Made by a program: the position numbers and the translations under genes. From a candidate division WOR-3 bacterium (lineage in GTDB: Bacteria; Hydrothermota; Hydrothermia; UBA1063), in the NCBI GenBank assembly GCA_039803545.1, contig JBDRYS010000001.1, positions 897,866 to 961,865 on the forward strand: 64,000 nucleotides of DNA, in the 5' to 3' direction. The notes under the pieces are model-generated. The model did no database searches, was not told where the DNA came from, and saw only the letters and a program-made list of their open reading frames with translations. Positions 45,729 through 53,937 of this stretch are shown here, piece by piece. Numbering within the stretch: position 1 is the first letter of the stretch; each line of letters opens with the position of its first letter.

Positions 45729-46801
45729 TATTTCTCAACCTTAACCCACTCGCCGTCCTTCACGTAGTAACTTCCATAGGTTATTACCTTTTCCCCTTCC
45801 TTCAATCCTCCCTTAATTTCGATTAGGACCCCGTCTGTCTCCCCCACCGAGACATACCTTCTCTTCGCTCTACCATTCTTATAGACATACACAAAAGTCC
45901 TAGAAAGGCTCCCCGCTTCATAATTAATTGCCTCCAAAGGTAAGACCATTACATTCCTTATCGTTCTGTAAACCAGTTCACCTACAACAGTCTCACCAAG
46001 CCTCAGAACTGCCGTAGGATCAACCTTTTCAGTGATATTAACATAAACTTTATAAGTTGGCGTGGTGCCTGAGGAAGCTTCTTCCCGCATCAGACTTATG
46101 TTTTCCACCTCTCCGGTAAATTTAACTTCGCCATCGATAATGATATTGCCCTTCATACCTGGATAAACTCTATTAATGTCTGACTCGAAAACACTTAAAA
46201 CCGCTACAAGGGAATTTAGATCTGCAACCACGAACAAATCCTTTCCTCCATTGACAATTTGACCATTCTTCACCTCTATCTTTACCAGTATCCCATCTAT
46301 GGGTGAATAAACAGGCCTCGGTTCAAGCTTTGCCCGGAGCTTGTCAAGATTAGACTTCTCTCTTAAAAATGAAATCTCCTTAGCTCTATATTCCTGATAG
46401 GAAATCGCCTTCATTTCATAGAGCCTTTTCGCCACCTCCAAATCCTTTTCCGCCAGCTCAAAGTTCATCTCTGCAAACTTCAAATCTTCGAGCAAATTCT
46501 TTTCTTCTTCCGCAGTTGGAACAATATAGCACAACACTTCATTCTTCTTGACTCCGGATCCTGCCACCAGCTGTTCGCTTACACCCTTTATTTCACCAGC
46601 AATTGGAGCTGTTACAGTAAAGATTCTCCTCGAAGTTATGAAACCTGGAGCCTTAACCTTTAGAACCAAATCCCCTCTGGTGACTTCTGCTATCTTTACC
46701 ACCTTAGCATTCAATCTCGCACCTAATACTCTATAGACCAATACCAAGGAAGTCAATGCAACAACCAGTGAGAAAAACAGGATTATAGCTTTTTTCATCA
46801 T
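45728..46801 (-). CDS. MacA/HlyD-family periplasmic adaptor
   Basis: Adaptor protein of 357 aa with an N-terminal membrane anchor (KAIILFFSLVVALTSLVLVY), barrel-sandwich half-motifs (APIAGEIKGVSEQLVAGSGV and SPIDGILVKIEVKNGQIV), a coiled-coil hairpin (about 95-155: EEEKNLLEDLKFAEMNFELAEKDLEVAKRLYE) and a C-terminal beta domain. It joins the MacB-like permease to the TolC-like channel. Stop and start overlap with both neighbours by one to four nt. Confidence 0.88.
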   Translation of the reverse strand: MMKKAIILFFSLVVALTSLVLVYRVLGARLNAKVVKIAEVTRGDLVLKVKAPGFITSRRIFTVTAPIAGEIKGVSEQLVAGSGVKKNEVLCYIVPTAEEEKNLLEDLKFAEMNFELAEKDLEVAKRLYEMKAISYQEYRAKEISFLREKSNLDKLRAKLEPRPVYSPIDGILVKIEVKNGQIVNGGKDLFVVADLNSLVAVLSVFESDINRVYPGMKGNIIIDGEVKFTGEVENISLMREEASSGTTPTYKVYVNITEKVDPTAVLRLGETVVGELVYRTIRNVMVLPLEAINYEAGSLSRTFVYVYKNGRAKRRYVSVGETDGVLIEIKGGLKEGEKVITYGSYYVKDGEWVKVEK

Positions 46802-48141
46802 TGCTGAATCCTCTCTAAGTTGAGCTCACCCATTAATCTTAAAAGTCTCGTGTAAAGGATAAACACCTCCGTTTTTAGATTAAAATAGTTTTCCTCGGTC
46901 TCCTCATACCTCTGAAGGTTAAAATAATATTCCTGGTAAGACAAAGTGCCAGAACGATACTTTAATTCAGCAACCTTAAGGGCTTCCGCGGCCAGTTCGC
47001 GGGAAGCTTCATAGAGTTTGAGCTTCTTTTTTGCAACCTCTATTTGGAACAGCAAATTTTCAATTTCCTTCCTTAGCCTATATTTCAATTCCTCGTAGTT
47101 AAAAAGCGCTAACTTATATTGCTCTTCTGCCAACTTTTTCCTACTTTTCAGAATTCCGGCAGTGAACAAGGGCCACTGCAAAGAAAGTTCCATTTGTGGG
47201 GAGAAAATCCCTGAAAAAACTTCAAAAGGCCTCGTATAATTAAAAGAGAAATTTACATCCGGGAAAAAATATAACTTCTGAGCCTTTAAATTGCCTTTAA
47301 TCTGATTTAATTGGATCTTGAAAATCATTAACTCTGGATTTTTTTGAAGGGCCCTTTTCCAGCAAGTTTCAAGATCAAAATCACCAACATTCAGAGGTAT
47401 ATCCTCCTGCAAAACCAAAGAATCCTCAATTTCAATTCCCAGGAGCCTCAAAAATTCTTCCTTCGCGATTCTGAAACTTTGCAACAGCTCTTCATAGCTT
47501 GCAATCTCTAAATTTCTCTGCAAGTAAAAGTTGGACAGTTCCGATGGCGCTGCAAGACCACCTTCTACTTTTACTTTAATTACCTCGATTAAAGATTCGG
47601 TGCTTTTAATGGACTGTTCAACCCTCTTGATACTGTTTAAAATCCTCACAAGCCCAAAGTAGCTGTTTACCACCTCTAAAATTAAATTTTGCTTCGCAAT
47701 ATCCTTCTGAATCTCTGCTATATTCAGGTTATCCCGTGTGCTTTTCTCACTAAGAAAACTTTCAAGAATTCTTTGTGGGCTTAGGGGCTGAATCAAACTA
47801 ACCCTTAATTCTCCATCCCTGGTATTAAAGGGGTTTACAAACAAATTAGCCTCAAGATCAGTACCTAAATACGGAATAACCTTATCACTTAAAATAAGTG
47901 TGCTCCTAAAGCGCTTTAAGTTATTTCCCGACAATGAAAAAAAGCGCAGCTGAGGATAATATTGGGCATTATGTATTTTATACTCCAGTTTTGCACTCTG
48001 ATATTGCTGATTTGATGGGAACAAGATGCTTTGATTGTTTATTAAAGCAATTTTAACCGCATCCTGGAGCGTTAAGGTTGCACTCAACAAAATTGATACA
48101 AAAAGGAGCATACTGAATACTTCAAAAAATTTTAGAGCCAT
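46798..48141 (-). CDS. TolC-family outer membrane channel
   Basis: Outer membrane efflux protein of 447 aa with signal peptide (MLLFVSILLSATL near residues 11-23) and two helical repeats typical of OEP, e.g. LQDAVKIALINNQSILFPSNQ and CWKRALQKNPELMIFKIQLNQ, plus LKVAELKYRSGTLSYQEY. The ATG at 48141 lies inside a perfect hairpin (see below); the Met at 48111 would start right at the signal helix, so the true start is open. First gene of a tolC-macA-macB-lipoprotein operon, evidence for an outer membrane. Confidence 0.87.
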   Translation of the reverse strand: MALKFFEVFSMLLFVSILLSATLTLQDAVKIALINNQSILFPSNQQYQSAKLEYKIHNAQYYPQLRFFSLSGNNLKRFRSTLILSDKVIPYLGTDLEANLFVNPFNTRDGELRVSLIQPLSPQRILESFLSEKSTRDNLNIAEIQKDIAKQNLILEVVNSYFGLVRILNSIKRVEQSIKSTESLIEVIKVKVEGGLAAPSELSNFYLQRNLEIASYEELLQSFRIAKEEFLRLLGIEIEDSLVLQEDIPLNVGDFDLETCWKRALQKNPELMIFKIQLNQIKGNLKAQKLYFFPDVNFSFNYTRPFEVFSGIFSPQMELSLQWPLFTAGILKSRKKLAEEQYKLALFNYEELKYRLRKEIENLLFQIEVAKKKLKLYEASRELAAEALKVAELKYRSGTLSYQEYYFNLQRYEETEENYFNLKTEVFILYTRLLRLMGELNLERIQQ

Positions 48142-48171
48142 TAGCCTGGATAAAAAAGGCTAATGGCTCTA
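48133..48171 (-). terminator. Perfect hairpin over the tolC-like start; terminator or attenuator
   Basis: TAGAGCCATTAGCC and GGCTAATGGCTCTA form a 14-bp perfect stem around an 11-nt loop; on the - strand it is followed by AAAATTTTTTG. It lies just after the M23 gene stop, where a terminator is expected, but its 3' arm includes ATGGCTCTA, the annotated start of the TolC-like gene. Confidence 0.72.
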
Positions 48172-48186
48172 AATCAAAAATAAAGA

Positions 48187-48675
48187 TTATATTCCGCAGA
48201 ACGTTCCTCTGGTTACATACTGTCCAACACTTCCATTAGGCTTTTGCGCAACTCCATACTTTCTCAATTCCCAATGGAGATGTGGACCCGTTGATACACC
48301 GGTATTCCCAACAGCACCTATCGTTAAATCGAAAGAAGTTAAGGACTGCCCAACCCTAACGTAGATAGCGCTCAAATGAGCGTACCTCGTCTCCCAACCA
48401 GCGGAGTAGGCACTATGGTCAATATAAATTGCATTCCCGTAACCACTAACCCAACCAGCAACCGTTACTCTGCCTCTACCAGCGTTGCCGACACCTCTTC
48501 CCGTTGGAGCAGCTATATCCGTTCCATAATGATACTTCCACTCACCAGTTACAGGATGGACTCTCCACCCTACAACAGACGTTATTGTTCCACTGGTGGG
48601 CCATACAAAGGCATTGGCCAAGCCAACTAATGTAAGTGTTATTACTATTGAGCCTACTATTTTTAGGACTTTCAT
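48187..48675 (-). CDS. Secreted M23-family (LytM) metallopeptidase
   Basis: Exported zinc endopeptidase of peptidoglycan (162 aa). Signal peptide KVLKIVGSIVITLTLVGLANA, then a minimal LytM domain: VGWRVHPVTGEWKYHYGTDIAAP holds the H...D ligands, YAHLSAIYVRVGQ, and GPHLHWELR the HxH motif. The four ligands appear complete, so it should be active. It is short, with no SH3 or LysM domain. Upstream is a region with two palindromes. Confidence 0.88.
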   Translation of the reverse strand: MKVLKIVGSIVITLTLVGLANAFVWPTSGTITSVVGWRVHPVTGEWKYHYGTDIAAPTGRGVGNAGRGRVTVAGWVSGYGNAIYIDHSAYSAGWETRYAHLSAIYVRVGQSLTSFDLTIGAVGNTGVSTGPHLHWELRKYGVAQKPNGSVGQYVTRGTFCGI

Positions 48676-48974
48676 AGCTCACCCCCTTTGTATCAAAAGC
48701 ATAGCAAATCTTGTACCATTATAAGCCTTTTCAGAAATATCCAATCAACATACACTTAAAAGTTCAAAGCCCTGTTGGGGTGTCAAAATTCTGACACCCC
48801 AAGGGCGCCAGAAATTATAAATTTTTAAAATCCAATATCTTATGTGTGTCAAAATTTTGACACCCCCTATCAAGAAAGAACAACTAACTTCAAAGAAGAA
48901 CTTATATGAAATACACTTTTAAAGAGATCTTCGTGCACCCAAGAAAAATTAAAGAAATTAAACCCTTCCTAAAA
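48676..48974. promoter_or_regulatory. Gene-free region with two palindromic operators
   Basis: No gene. The 18-bp palindrome GTGTCAAAATTTTGACAC at 48846-48863 is perfect. A near-copy GTGTCAAAATTCTGACAC at 48780-48797 is extended to an 11-bp stem (TTGGGGTGTCA / TGACACCCCAA, 48775-48802). Centres are 66 bp apart, upstream of the M23 gene. Candidate binding sites of a dimeric repressor; the first may also act as a terminator for the nitroreductase gene. Confidence 0.65.
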
Positions 48975-49026
48975 TCCTTACAAATCCAGGACGATATCCT
49001 CAAGCCGCCTCTTTGGAACATGGTGA
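48975..49026. repeat. 52-bp repeat, parent copy within nitroreductase 3' end
   Basis: Direct-repeat partner of 43927-43978 (two mismatches). Covers the last codons and stop of the nitroreductase gene. Confidence 0.85.
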
Positions 49027-49550
49027 ATGTACTTTTCGTCTCTCCAGTATCTTATATCTCCATCAGGCCCCACTTCTTCAATTACAACAGTCTCCTTTGG
49101 TTTCCCGATGGCAATCGCATAAATAATTTCATACTTATCAGGAATATTAAAGAGTTTCCTTACATTATCTCGATTCAAGGAACCCATTATGCAACCGCCA
49201 AGTCCTTTTTCTACAGCGCCAAGGAGTATCGACTGGGTTGCAAGACCTGCGTCAATCAAATAATTCTTTGAAAGATCTTTTTCTGCGAGAACTATAATAT
49301 ACGCCGATGGCCTTTCGCCTTCCTTCGGGCCACCCCAATCTTTAAGGTAGGCCGCCCAGGTGACGTTTTGAAAAATCAACGCGCACCTCTCGGGGGTATT
49401 GACAATAATGTACCTTAAGGGCTGCAAATTCATACTGGATGGGGAAAGCCTTGCAAGGTCAATAAGTTCAAGCAAAGTTTCACGACTTACTTGATGATCC
49501 TCGTAATATCTTCTGTAACTACGATTTTTAATGATAAGGTCTCTTAACAT
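48978..49550 (-). CDS. Nitroreductase-family flavoprotein
   Basis: FMN-dependent oxidoreductase of the nitroreductase family (190 aa). N-terminal KNRSYRRYYEDHQVSRETLLELIDLARLSPSSMNLQPLRYI has the FMN-phosphate pocket (RSxRxF/Y ... SPSSMNLQPxR), and LLGAVEKGLGGCIMGSLNRDNVRKLFNIPDKYE is the conserved middle. Physiological substrate unknown. Its last 15 codons are duplicated at 43927-43978. Confidence 0.9.
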   Translation of the reverse strand: MLRDLIIKNRSYRRYYEDHQVSRETLLELIDLARLSPSSMNLQPLRYIIVNTPERCALIFQNVTWAAYLKDWGGPKEGERPSAYIIVLAEKDLSKNYLIDAGLATQSILLGAVEKGLGGCIMGSLNRDNVRKLFNIPDKYEIIYAIAIGKPKETVVIEEVGPDGDIRYWRDEKYIHHVPKRRLEDIVLDL

Positions 49551-49561
49551 TTTATCCCCCC

Positions 49562-50155
49562 TTATAAAAGCTTAACCATCCTTGTAAAAGAAAGAACTCC
49601 GCCCTTGTTTATAGAAATATCAAACCTCTCTTTTTCCTCAAACCCGAGACTTTTATAAAAAGCAATGGCTTTAACGTTTTCCCTTTCCACATCTAAAACA
49701 ACTCTCATACAACCACTTCTTTTAGCTTCCTTTTCAGCTATACTCATAAGCGCCTTACCAACCCCTTTGCCTCTGAACTTTTCATAGGTAGCAATATTAC
49801 TTATGTAATATTCAAACTTGTCGAGCCTTCCTACGGTATTGTTGAACTTTAAATAGGTATCAAGCATCAAAAACATTTTTAAACCACTAAGCTTCAAAAG
49901 CAAAAATCCTGTCTTAAGATTCTCCTTACTTTTGACCCTCCAATCATATCCGAGAAGCATTCCTGCTATCTCACCGCTTACTTCTGCAAAGTAAGTATGC
50001 TCGTAACTCAAAAGATTGCCCGGCTCTTGAAATGATTTCTTAAGGACATCCACAATTACCTCACCAAAAACCTTTGGAAAATAAGGAGCCGAGATAAGGA
50101 AAAGATTGACAAAATCCTGCACCTCCTGAGAAAGTCCACGCCTAACATACAGCAT
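49562..50155 (-). CDS. GNAT-family N-acetyltransferase (paralogue A)
   Basis: GCN5-related acetyltransferase (197 aa). ATG 50155 begins MLYVRRGLSQEV; the longer frame to 50221 begins with an unsupported Leu/Asn-rich stretch. The acetyl-CoA loop is YEKFRGKGVGKALM near residue 135, followed by CMRVVLDVERENVKAIAFYKSLGFEE. A close paralogue lies at 50977-51597. Shared features include AGMLLGYDW and YYISNIATYEKF, so they derive from one duplication. Substrate unknown. Confidence 0.85.
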   Translation of the reverse strand: MLYVRRGLSQEVQDFVNLFLISAPYFPKVFGEVIVDVLKKSFQEPGNLLSYEHTYFAEVSGEIAGMLLGYDWRVKSKENLKTGFLLLKLSGLKMFLMLDTYLKFNNTVGRLDKFEYYISNIATYEKFRGKGVGKALMSIAEKEAKRSGCMRVVLDVERENVKAIAFYKSLGFEEKERFDISINKGGVLSFTRMVKLL

Positions 50156-50283
50156 AAATTCAAAATTCAGCTTAATTATAAGGTTTTTGAGAAGCTGAAC
50201 AAAAAGAATAGTTCCCAGCAAATGGAATCAGAAAATAAGCTGCCTTATGCAAGGAAAAATTGGCTTGATATCCTTAAATCAGT

Positions 50284-50805
50284 CTACCATGTTGATGGTT
50301 TAGAAATTATTTCGCCTGTTTTAAGTCTATAAGGATTAGGGAGTAAGTGTTCGACATAATTTTCGGCTCTTATACTGTAACTGAAGTGAGCTACTGTTTT
50401 CAACTGTGTACTGCGGTTGCCATATGGTATGACAACCACTATTAATTTCTCAGGAAAAACCTTCTTTGAGGTTTCAAGGGCATTTTACTTGTTTTTGGTT
50501 AAACTTCCCCTTTAAAAATGTAATCCCTTGATCAGATAATATTTTCAAATATTGCACTTGGTTTGTTCTATGCTGTTGAAATGCACTTTCGCTCATTGAT
50601 GAAGTCTTAACAATTAGTGAGGTAAAATAAAAAATGCCATTAATTGAAAGATGCTCAGAAAGTCTCTTAGATAATTCAAGTTTATAGAAATCGCAAAATG
50701 AAATATAATCAAACCATTTTGCGTTTAAATTGGTTTTAGCCTTTAAACGCTTAACAGAATAGTAAAAATTTAGCCTGTCAATTAGAAAAGCTATTTTTTG
50801 TTCAT
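50284..50805 (-). pseudogene. NYN-domain (LabA-like) nuclease pseudogene with internal deletion
   Basis: Remains of a NYN/PIN-like RNase gene. From ATG 50805, one A missing from the A6 run at 50794-50799 (+ T-run) breaks the start; the repaired sequence reads MNKKIAFLIDRLNFYYSVK, a NYN opening. The frame goes on through IFYFTSL and ILSDQGITFLKGKFNQKQVKCP and stops at 50474. The next frame then gives FPEKLIVVVIPYGNRSTQLK and EIISKPSTW with stop at 50284-50286, the usual C-terminus. The segment between, which should hold HEEKETDV and the SGDSD motif, is missing (roughly 50-60 codons). So the gene is dead. Confidence 0.75.
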
Positions 50806-50808
50806 AAT

Positions 50809-50832
50809 AAAAAACCCCTGGCGGACCAGGGG
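50809..50832 (-). terminator. Terminator/attenuator before the NYN pseudogene
   Basis: CCCCTGG-TCCG-CCAGGGG stem (50832-50815 on -) followed by TTTTTT. A second perfect hairpin (CTGGAGCA/TGCTCCAG, 50837-50853) lies just upstream. The two sit between the promoter at 50868-50896 and the NYN start. Confidence 0.78.
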
Positions 50833-50867
50833 GGTCCTGGAGCACTGCTCCAGTGAAATACATTATA

Positions 50868-50896
50868 ATTATGTATGATGCATCGTGAAATGTCAA
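50868..50896 (-). promoter_or_regulatory. Promoter of a short terminated transcript
   Basis: On the - strand TTGACA (50896-50891), 17 nt, CATAAT (50873-50868), with an overlapping TATAAT six bases on. The predicted transcript would be ~50 nt to the terminator. Confidence 0.72.
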
Positions 50897-50976
50897 GATT
50901 AAAGTTTCATATTTAACAATTTCATTTAATAAAACAAAAAAACCTTCCAAACATCATTTTCAAAAAACAACAACTT

Positions 50977-51597
50977 CTAAATTTCTTTTTCCATCCTCTC
51001 AAACTTAAAGATCGAACCAATACCGGTAGATATCTTGTACTCTTCTCTTATCTTAAATCCCAGCTTGCTGTAAAAGAAAAGGGCACTCAGGTTTTCGCTT
51101 CCCACATCAAGAACCATCTTCCTTGCACCGAGTTTCCTTGCTTCCTCCTCAGCCATTTCCATTAAGGCATTGCCGATACCCAATCCGCGGAACTTCTCAT
51201 AAACAGCGAGATTGCTGACATAATATTCGTCCTTTTCAAACCTTTCAAGGAAATTATTAAATTCATTGTAAACTTTCAATTTATCGGCATCCTCAATGCC
51301 AACCAAGTTCAACAGCATAAGATCGGTTCGGCTTCCCTCTCTTTCATTCGTCTCCCAGTCATACCCCAGTAACATACCGGCAACTTCAGAACGGAGATCA
51401 GCCACTAAAACGTGTTTGTAACTAAAAAGGTTATTCTCGCTCTCAAACAATTTCTTGACTGCGCTTGCGATTCGGTCTCCGAATATCAGTTGATAAAAGG
51501 GTTCTGAAAGGAGGAACAGTGAAACAAAATCCTCCGAATCAGAACGAAGTGCCCATCGTAGGTGTACATCTACTTCTTCCTTTGTACTTTGTTGCAT
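50977..51597 (-). CDS. GNAT-family N-acetyltransferase (paralogue B)
   Basis: GCN5-related acetyltransferase (206 aa) with the acetyl-CoA loop YEKFRGLGIGNALM and MVLDVGSENLSALFFYSKLGFKI. It shares AGMLLGYDW, KDEYYVSNLAVYEKFRG and the general plan with 49562-50155; the two flank the NYN pseudogene, so a tandem duplication with an inserted or pre-existing NYN gene is likely. Substrate unknown. Confidence 0.86.
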   Translation of the reverse strand: MQQSTKEEVDVHLRWALRSDSEDFVSLFLLSEPFYQLIFGDRIASAVKKLFESENNLFSYKHVLVADLRSEVAGMLLGYDWETNEREGSRTDLMLLNLVGIEDADKLKVYNEFNNFLERFEKDEYYVSNLAVYEKFRGLGIGNALMEMAEEEARKLGARKMVLDVGSENLSALFFYSKLGFKIREEYKISTGIGSIFKFERMEKEI

Positions 51598-51743
51598 AAA
51601 AATCTCTCACTTTAATTTAACTATTCTCTGAGAATAGCGTGTTTTAAATTATAGTCCTTTTTTGCCAACTAAACAATTCCAAGAGGTCAAGCTTTAGGCC
51701 GATCGGGAAAAATGTTAGGCTCAGTAGTTTACCTCACACTTTT

Positions 51744-52262
51744 TTACTTCACTTCTATCTTTTCCAACCCGTAAGTAATCACCAAGGTACCGAGCCTTGA
51801 ATTGAGACCCATAACGGGGGCAACAGCCCGAAGGTTCACCGAATCAGAGATAATAACAACATCATTTGCCTGCAAAAATTCAACAGGATAGTAATCTCCA
51901 AACTTTTGGCCCTGCATCTTCTTATCGGTAGATAGCACGATCGTTCCCGTTGTATCAACAAGCAATATCTCTTTAAAACCCTTTTCTTGAACAAGCCTCT
52001 CCATATACTCGTTGATCTCGTCGAAATTCCCTCTCATCATATCCTTCCTCACAGCCCAAACCAAAGGCAAAGCAGTAATCTTGAGAAAGTCCTTGGTCTT
52101 CTCATCCACAATAATCTGCGTTTTCTGAAGTATCTCCGTTTCCCTCTCTTTCATCCGCCTCTCAAAGCTCTTAACCCTGATATACCCCCACAGATAGATC
52201 CCCGCGGAGACGATTATGAGAATAAAAACCAGATACCAACAAAACACAAGCTTCTTGGCCAT
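51744..52262 (-). CDS. Single-pass membrane protein with sensor-like extracytoplasmic domain
   Basis: Protein of 172 aa. ATG 52262 (MAKKLVF) follows AAAGGAGGG; the longer opening is rejected. One membrane helix (FCWYLVFILIIVSAGIYLWGYI), a coiled-coil stretch (RRMKERETEILQKTQIIVDEKTKDF) and a domain with FKEILLVDTTGTIVLSTDKKMQGQKF that resembles single-Cache/PAS-like ligand sensors. No output domain such as a kinase follows, so it may interact with another protein. Gene lies 36 nt from the mrr stop. Confidence 0.6.
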   Translation of the reverse strand: MAKKLVFCWYLVFILIIVSAGIYLWGYIRVKSFERRMKERETEILQKTQIIVDEKTKDFLKITALPLVWAVRKDMMRGNFDEINEYMERLVQEKGFKEILLVDTTGTIVLSTDKKMQGQKFGDYYPVEFLQANDVVIISDSVNLRAVAPVMGLNSRLGTLVITYGLEKIEVK

Positions 52263-52297
52263 AAACCCTCCTTTAAACTTCAAAAACTCAGGCTAAA

Positions 52298-53212
52298 CTA
52301 AACTTCCTCAAAGTAATCCAAATCAATTTTCTTAATTTCAATAACCCTGTCAACCCGCACACCTAAGTTGTATTTGATCATGTAATCAATCAACTTGTCG
52401 CCGTCTATAAGAATCACTTTAATGTCTTTAAGACTCTCAGCATAATCCTTCGCTTCCTTTGTGAAACTCGCAGTTGTTATAAAAATTCCCTTTCTGGAAC
52501 CTTTCCCGTGAAGTGCCCCGACAAAGCTTTGTATCTCTTTCCTCCCGATAGTCTGGTCGGGTTTATATCTTTTCGCCTGAAGATAAATGTTATCAAGACC
52601 CAATAAGTCTTCCTTTATAACGCCATCAACGCCTTCATCACCACTTTTCCCAAGCACTTTACTGGCCTCTTCAAAAGTACCACCATACCCCATTTTAACA
52701 ATAAGTTCCAAAACCAGCTTTTCAAAAAAGCGGGGTGGGCGTTCCAGAATCTTTTTCATAAGCTCATCTTTTAAAGCCTCATTTAGTTTTCCCATTTCCC
52801 TTTCGATCACCTCTAAGGGTGTCAACTCTTCACTTTCTGATGATTCTTCAGCCTGTTTGACCACTGAACGCTTGCCATAAAAGAAATTTCTGAACTCTTC
52901 GAATTTCAACAAATATGCATGATCTATAACCGGTGGATTTTCTTTCAAAGCTTGCAAGCCACGTTCAGTAATCCTGACATAACCCCTTCGAGGCGTTTCA
53001 ATTAAACCCGCCTTTGCCAAATATAGTCTCGCCCATACGACTCTATTCACAAACTTGGTCTGCGTCCCGCTGGGCAAGAGTTCGGAGAGTTCCTCTTCGC
53101 TGAGATTAAAGTATTTAGCCACATAATCGAGTATCTCGGGAAACTTCCGCTCCTTACCGTCTCCCAAATATTCCAGCATAACTTTCCTGATCTCATCATA
53201 ACTAGGCAGCAT
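52298..53212 (-). CDS. mrr: Mrr-family restriction endonuclease
   Basis: Type IV-like endonuclease for modified DNA (304 aa). ATG 53212 is favoured over TTG 53215, with GGGAGG 8 nt upstream. N-terminal winged-helix domain (about 1-90, LSELLPSGTQTKFVNRVVWARLYLAKAGLIE) is Mrr_N. The C-terminal PD-(D/E)XK domain has KMGYGGTFEEASKVLGKSGDEGVDGVI and IYLQAKRYK (D...Q-x-K). GSRKGIFITTASFTKEA is the family motif. A start of the defence island. Confidence 0.9.
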   Translation of the reverse strand: MLPSYDEIRKVMLEYLGDGKERKFPEILDYVAKYFNLSEEELSELLPSGTQTKFVNRVVWARLYLAKAGLIETPRRGYVRITERGLQALKENPPVIDHAYLLKFEEFRNFFYGKRSVVKQAEESSESEELTPLEVIEREMGKLNEALKDELMKKILERPPRFFEKLVLELIVKMGYGGTFEEASKVLGKSGDEGVDGVIKEDLLGLDNIYLQAKRYKPDQTIGRKEIQSFVGALHGKGSRKGIFITTASFTKEAKDYAESLKDIKVILIDGDKLIDYMIKYNLGVRVDRVIEIKKIDLDYFEEV

Positions 53213-53391
53213 CAAAAACCTCCCGCATCAGTAAAAAGATTATAAACCCGTTATGTTAAATCAAAAAAACTTCGGAAATTCTAAGATTTCTTCTACAAAA
53301 GCAATCGATTAAAACTCGCCTCTCAAATCTTTCTAAACACCTCTTACAAAAATCCTTTCAGGAATTTAATAGAAAACTTTATGAACACTTT

Positions 53392-53937
53392 TTAAACTCT
53401 ACTTCCCGCCTTATCCAGTTTAATCCTGTAGCAGGTTAAGAGCTTCTCCTTTTCCCTGAAATCCCTGTCCAATTTTTCTACCAACTGCCAAAATCTTTTA
53501 CTGTGGTTACCTTCAACTAAGTGGCACATCTCATGGATCACAACATATCTCACCAAATCATCTGGCAAGTAAATTAAATCCTTATTAAAGATGATGTGCC
53601 CCTTTTTAGAGTTACAACTTCCCCAATACTTCCTCATCTTTCTAAAAAAGACCTTCCTTGGCGAAACTCCCAAAAATTCGACGCACTCTCCAATATAAAA
53701 ATCGACCACACCCTTTAGGTCATCCCTCGGGTGAGAGCTCAAGTTATCTGCGATATTTTCCAGTTCCCTAAAATAATCTATTTTCCTTTTAATCCAATCT
53801 AAATGGCCCTTTACAAACTCGTCAACCTGCATCGAGCTATTTCTCGGTACAATCACTTTCACCGCGTCTCTATAAACCTCAATCCGTGGATGTTTTACTT
53901 TCCTGTAAATCAAAATGTAATTAATTTCCCCTTCCAT
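53392..53937 (-). CDS. YgjP-like (DUF45) metallopeptidase
   Basis: Zinc peptidase of the YgjP/WLM type (181 aa). HEMCHLVEGNHSKRFW carries HExxH plus the third His; YWGSCNSKKGHIIFNKDLI is the preceding YgjP motif. It overlaps the hsdR 3' end by 17 nt, so it belongs to the type I restriction operon. YgjP-like genes often follow hsdR; their role there is unknown. Confidence 0.88.
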   Translation of the reverse strand: MEGEINYILIYRKVKHPRIEVYRDAVKVIVPRNSSMQVDEFVKGHLDWIKRKIDYFRELENIADNLSSHPRDDLKGVVDFYIGECVEFLGVSPRKVFFRKMRKYWGSCNSKKGHIIFNKDLIYLPDDLVRYVVIHEMCHLVEGNHSKRFWQLVEKLDRDFREKEKLLTCYRIKLDKAGSRV

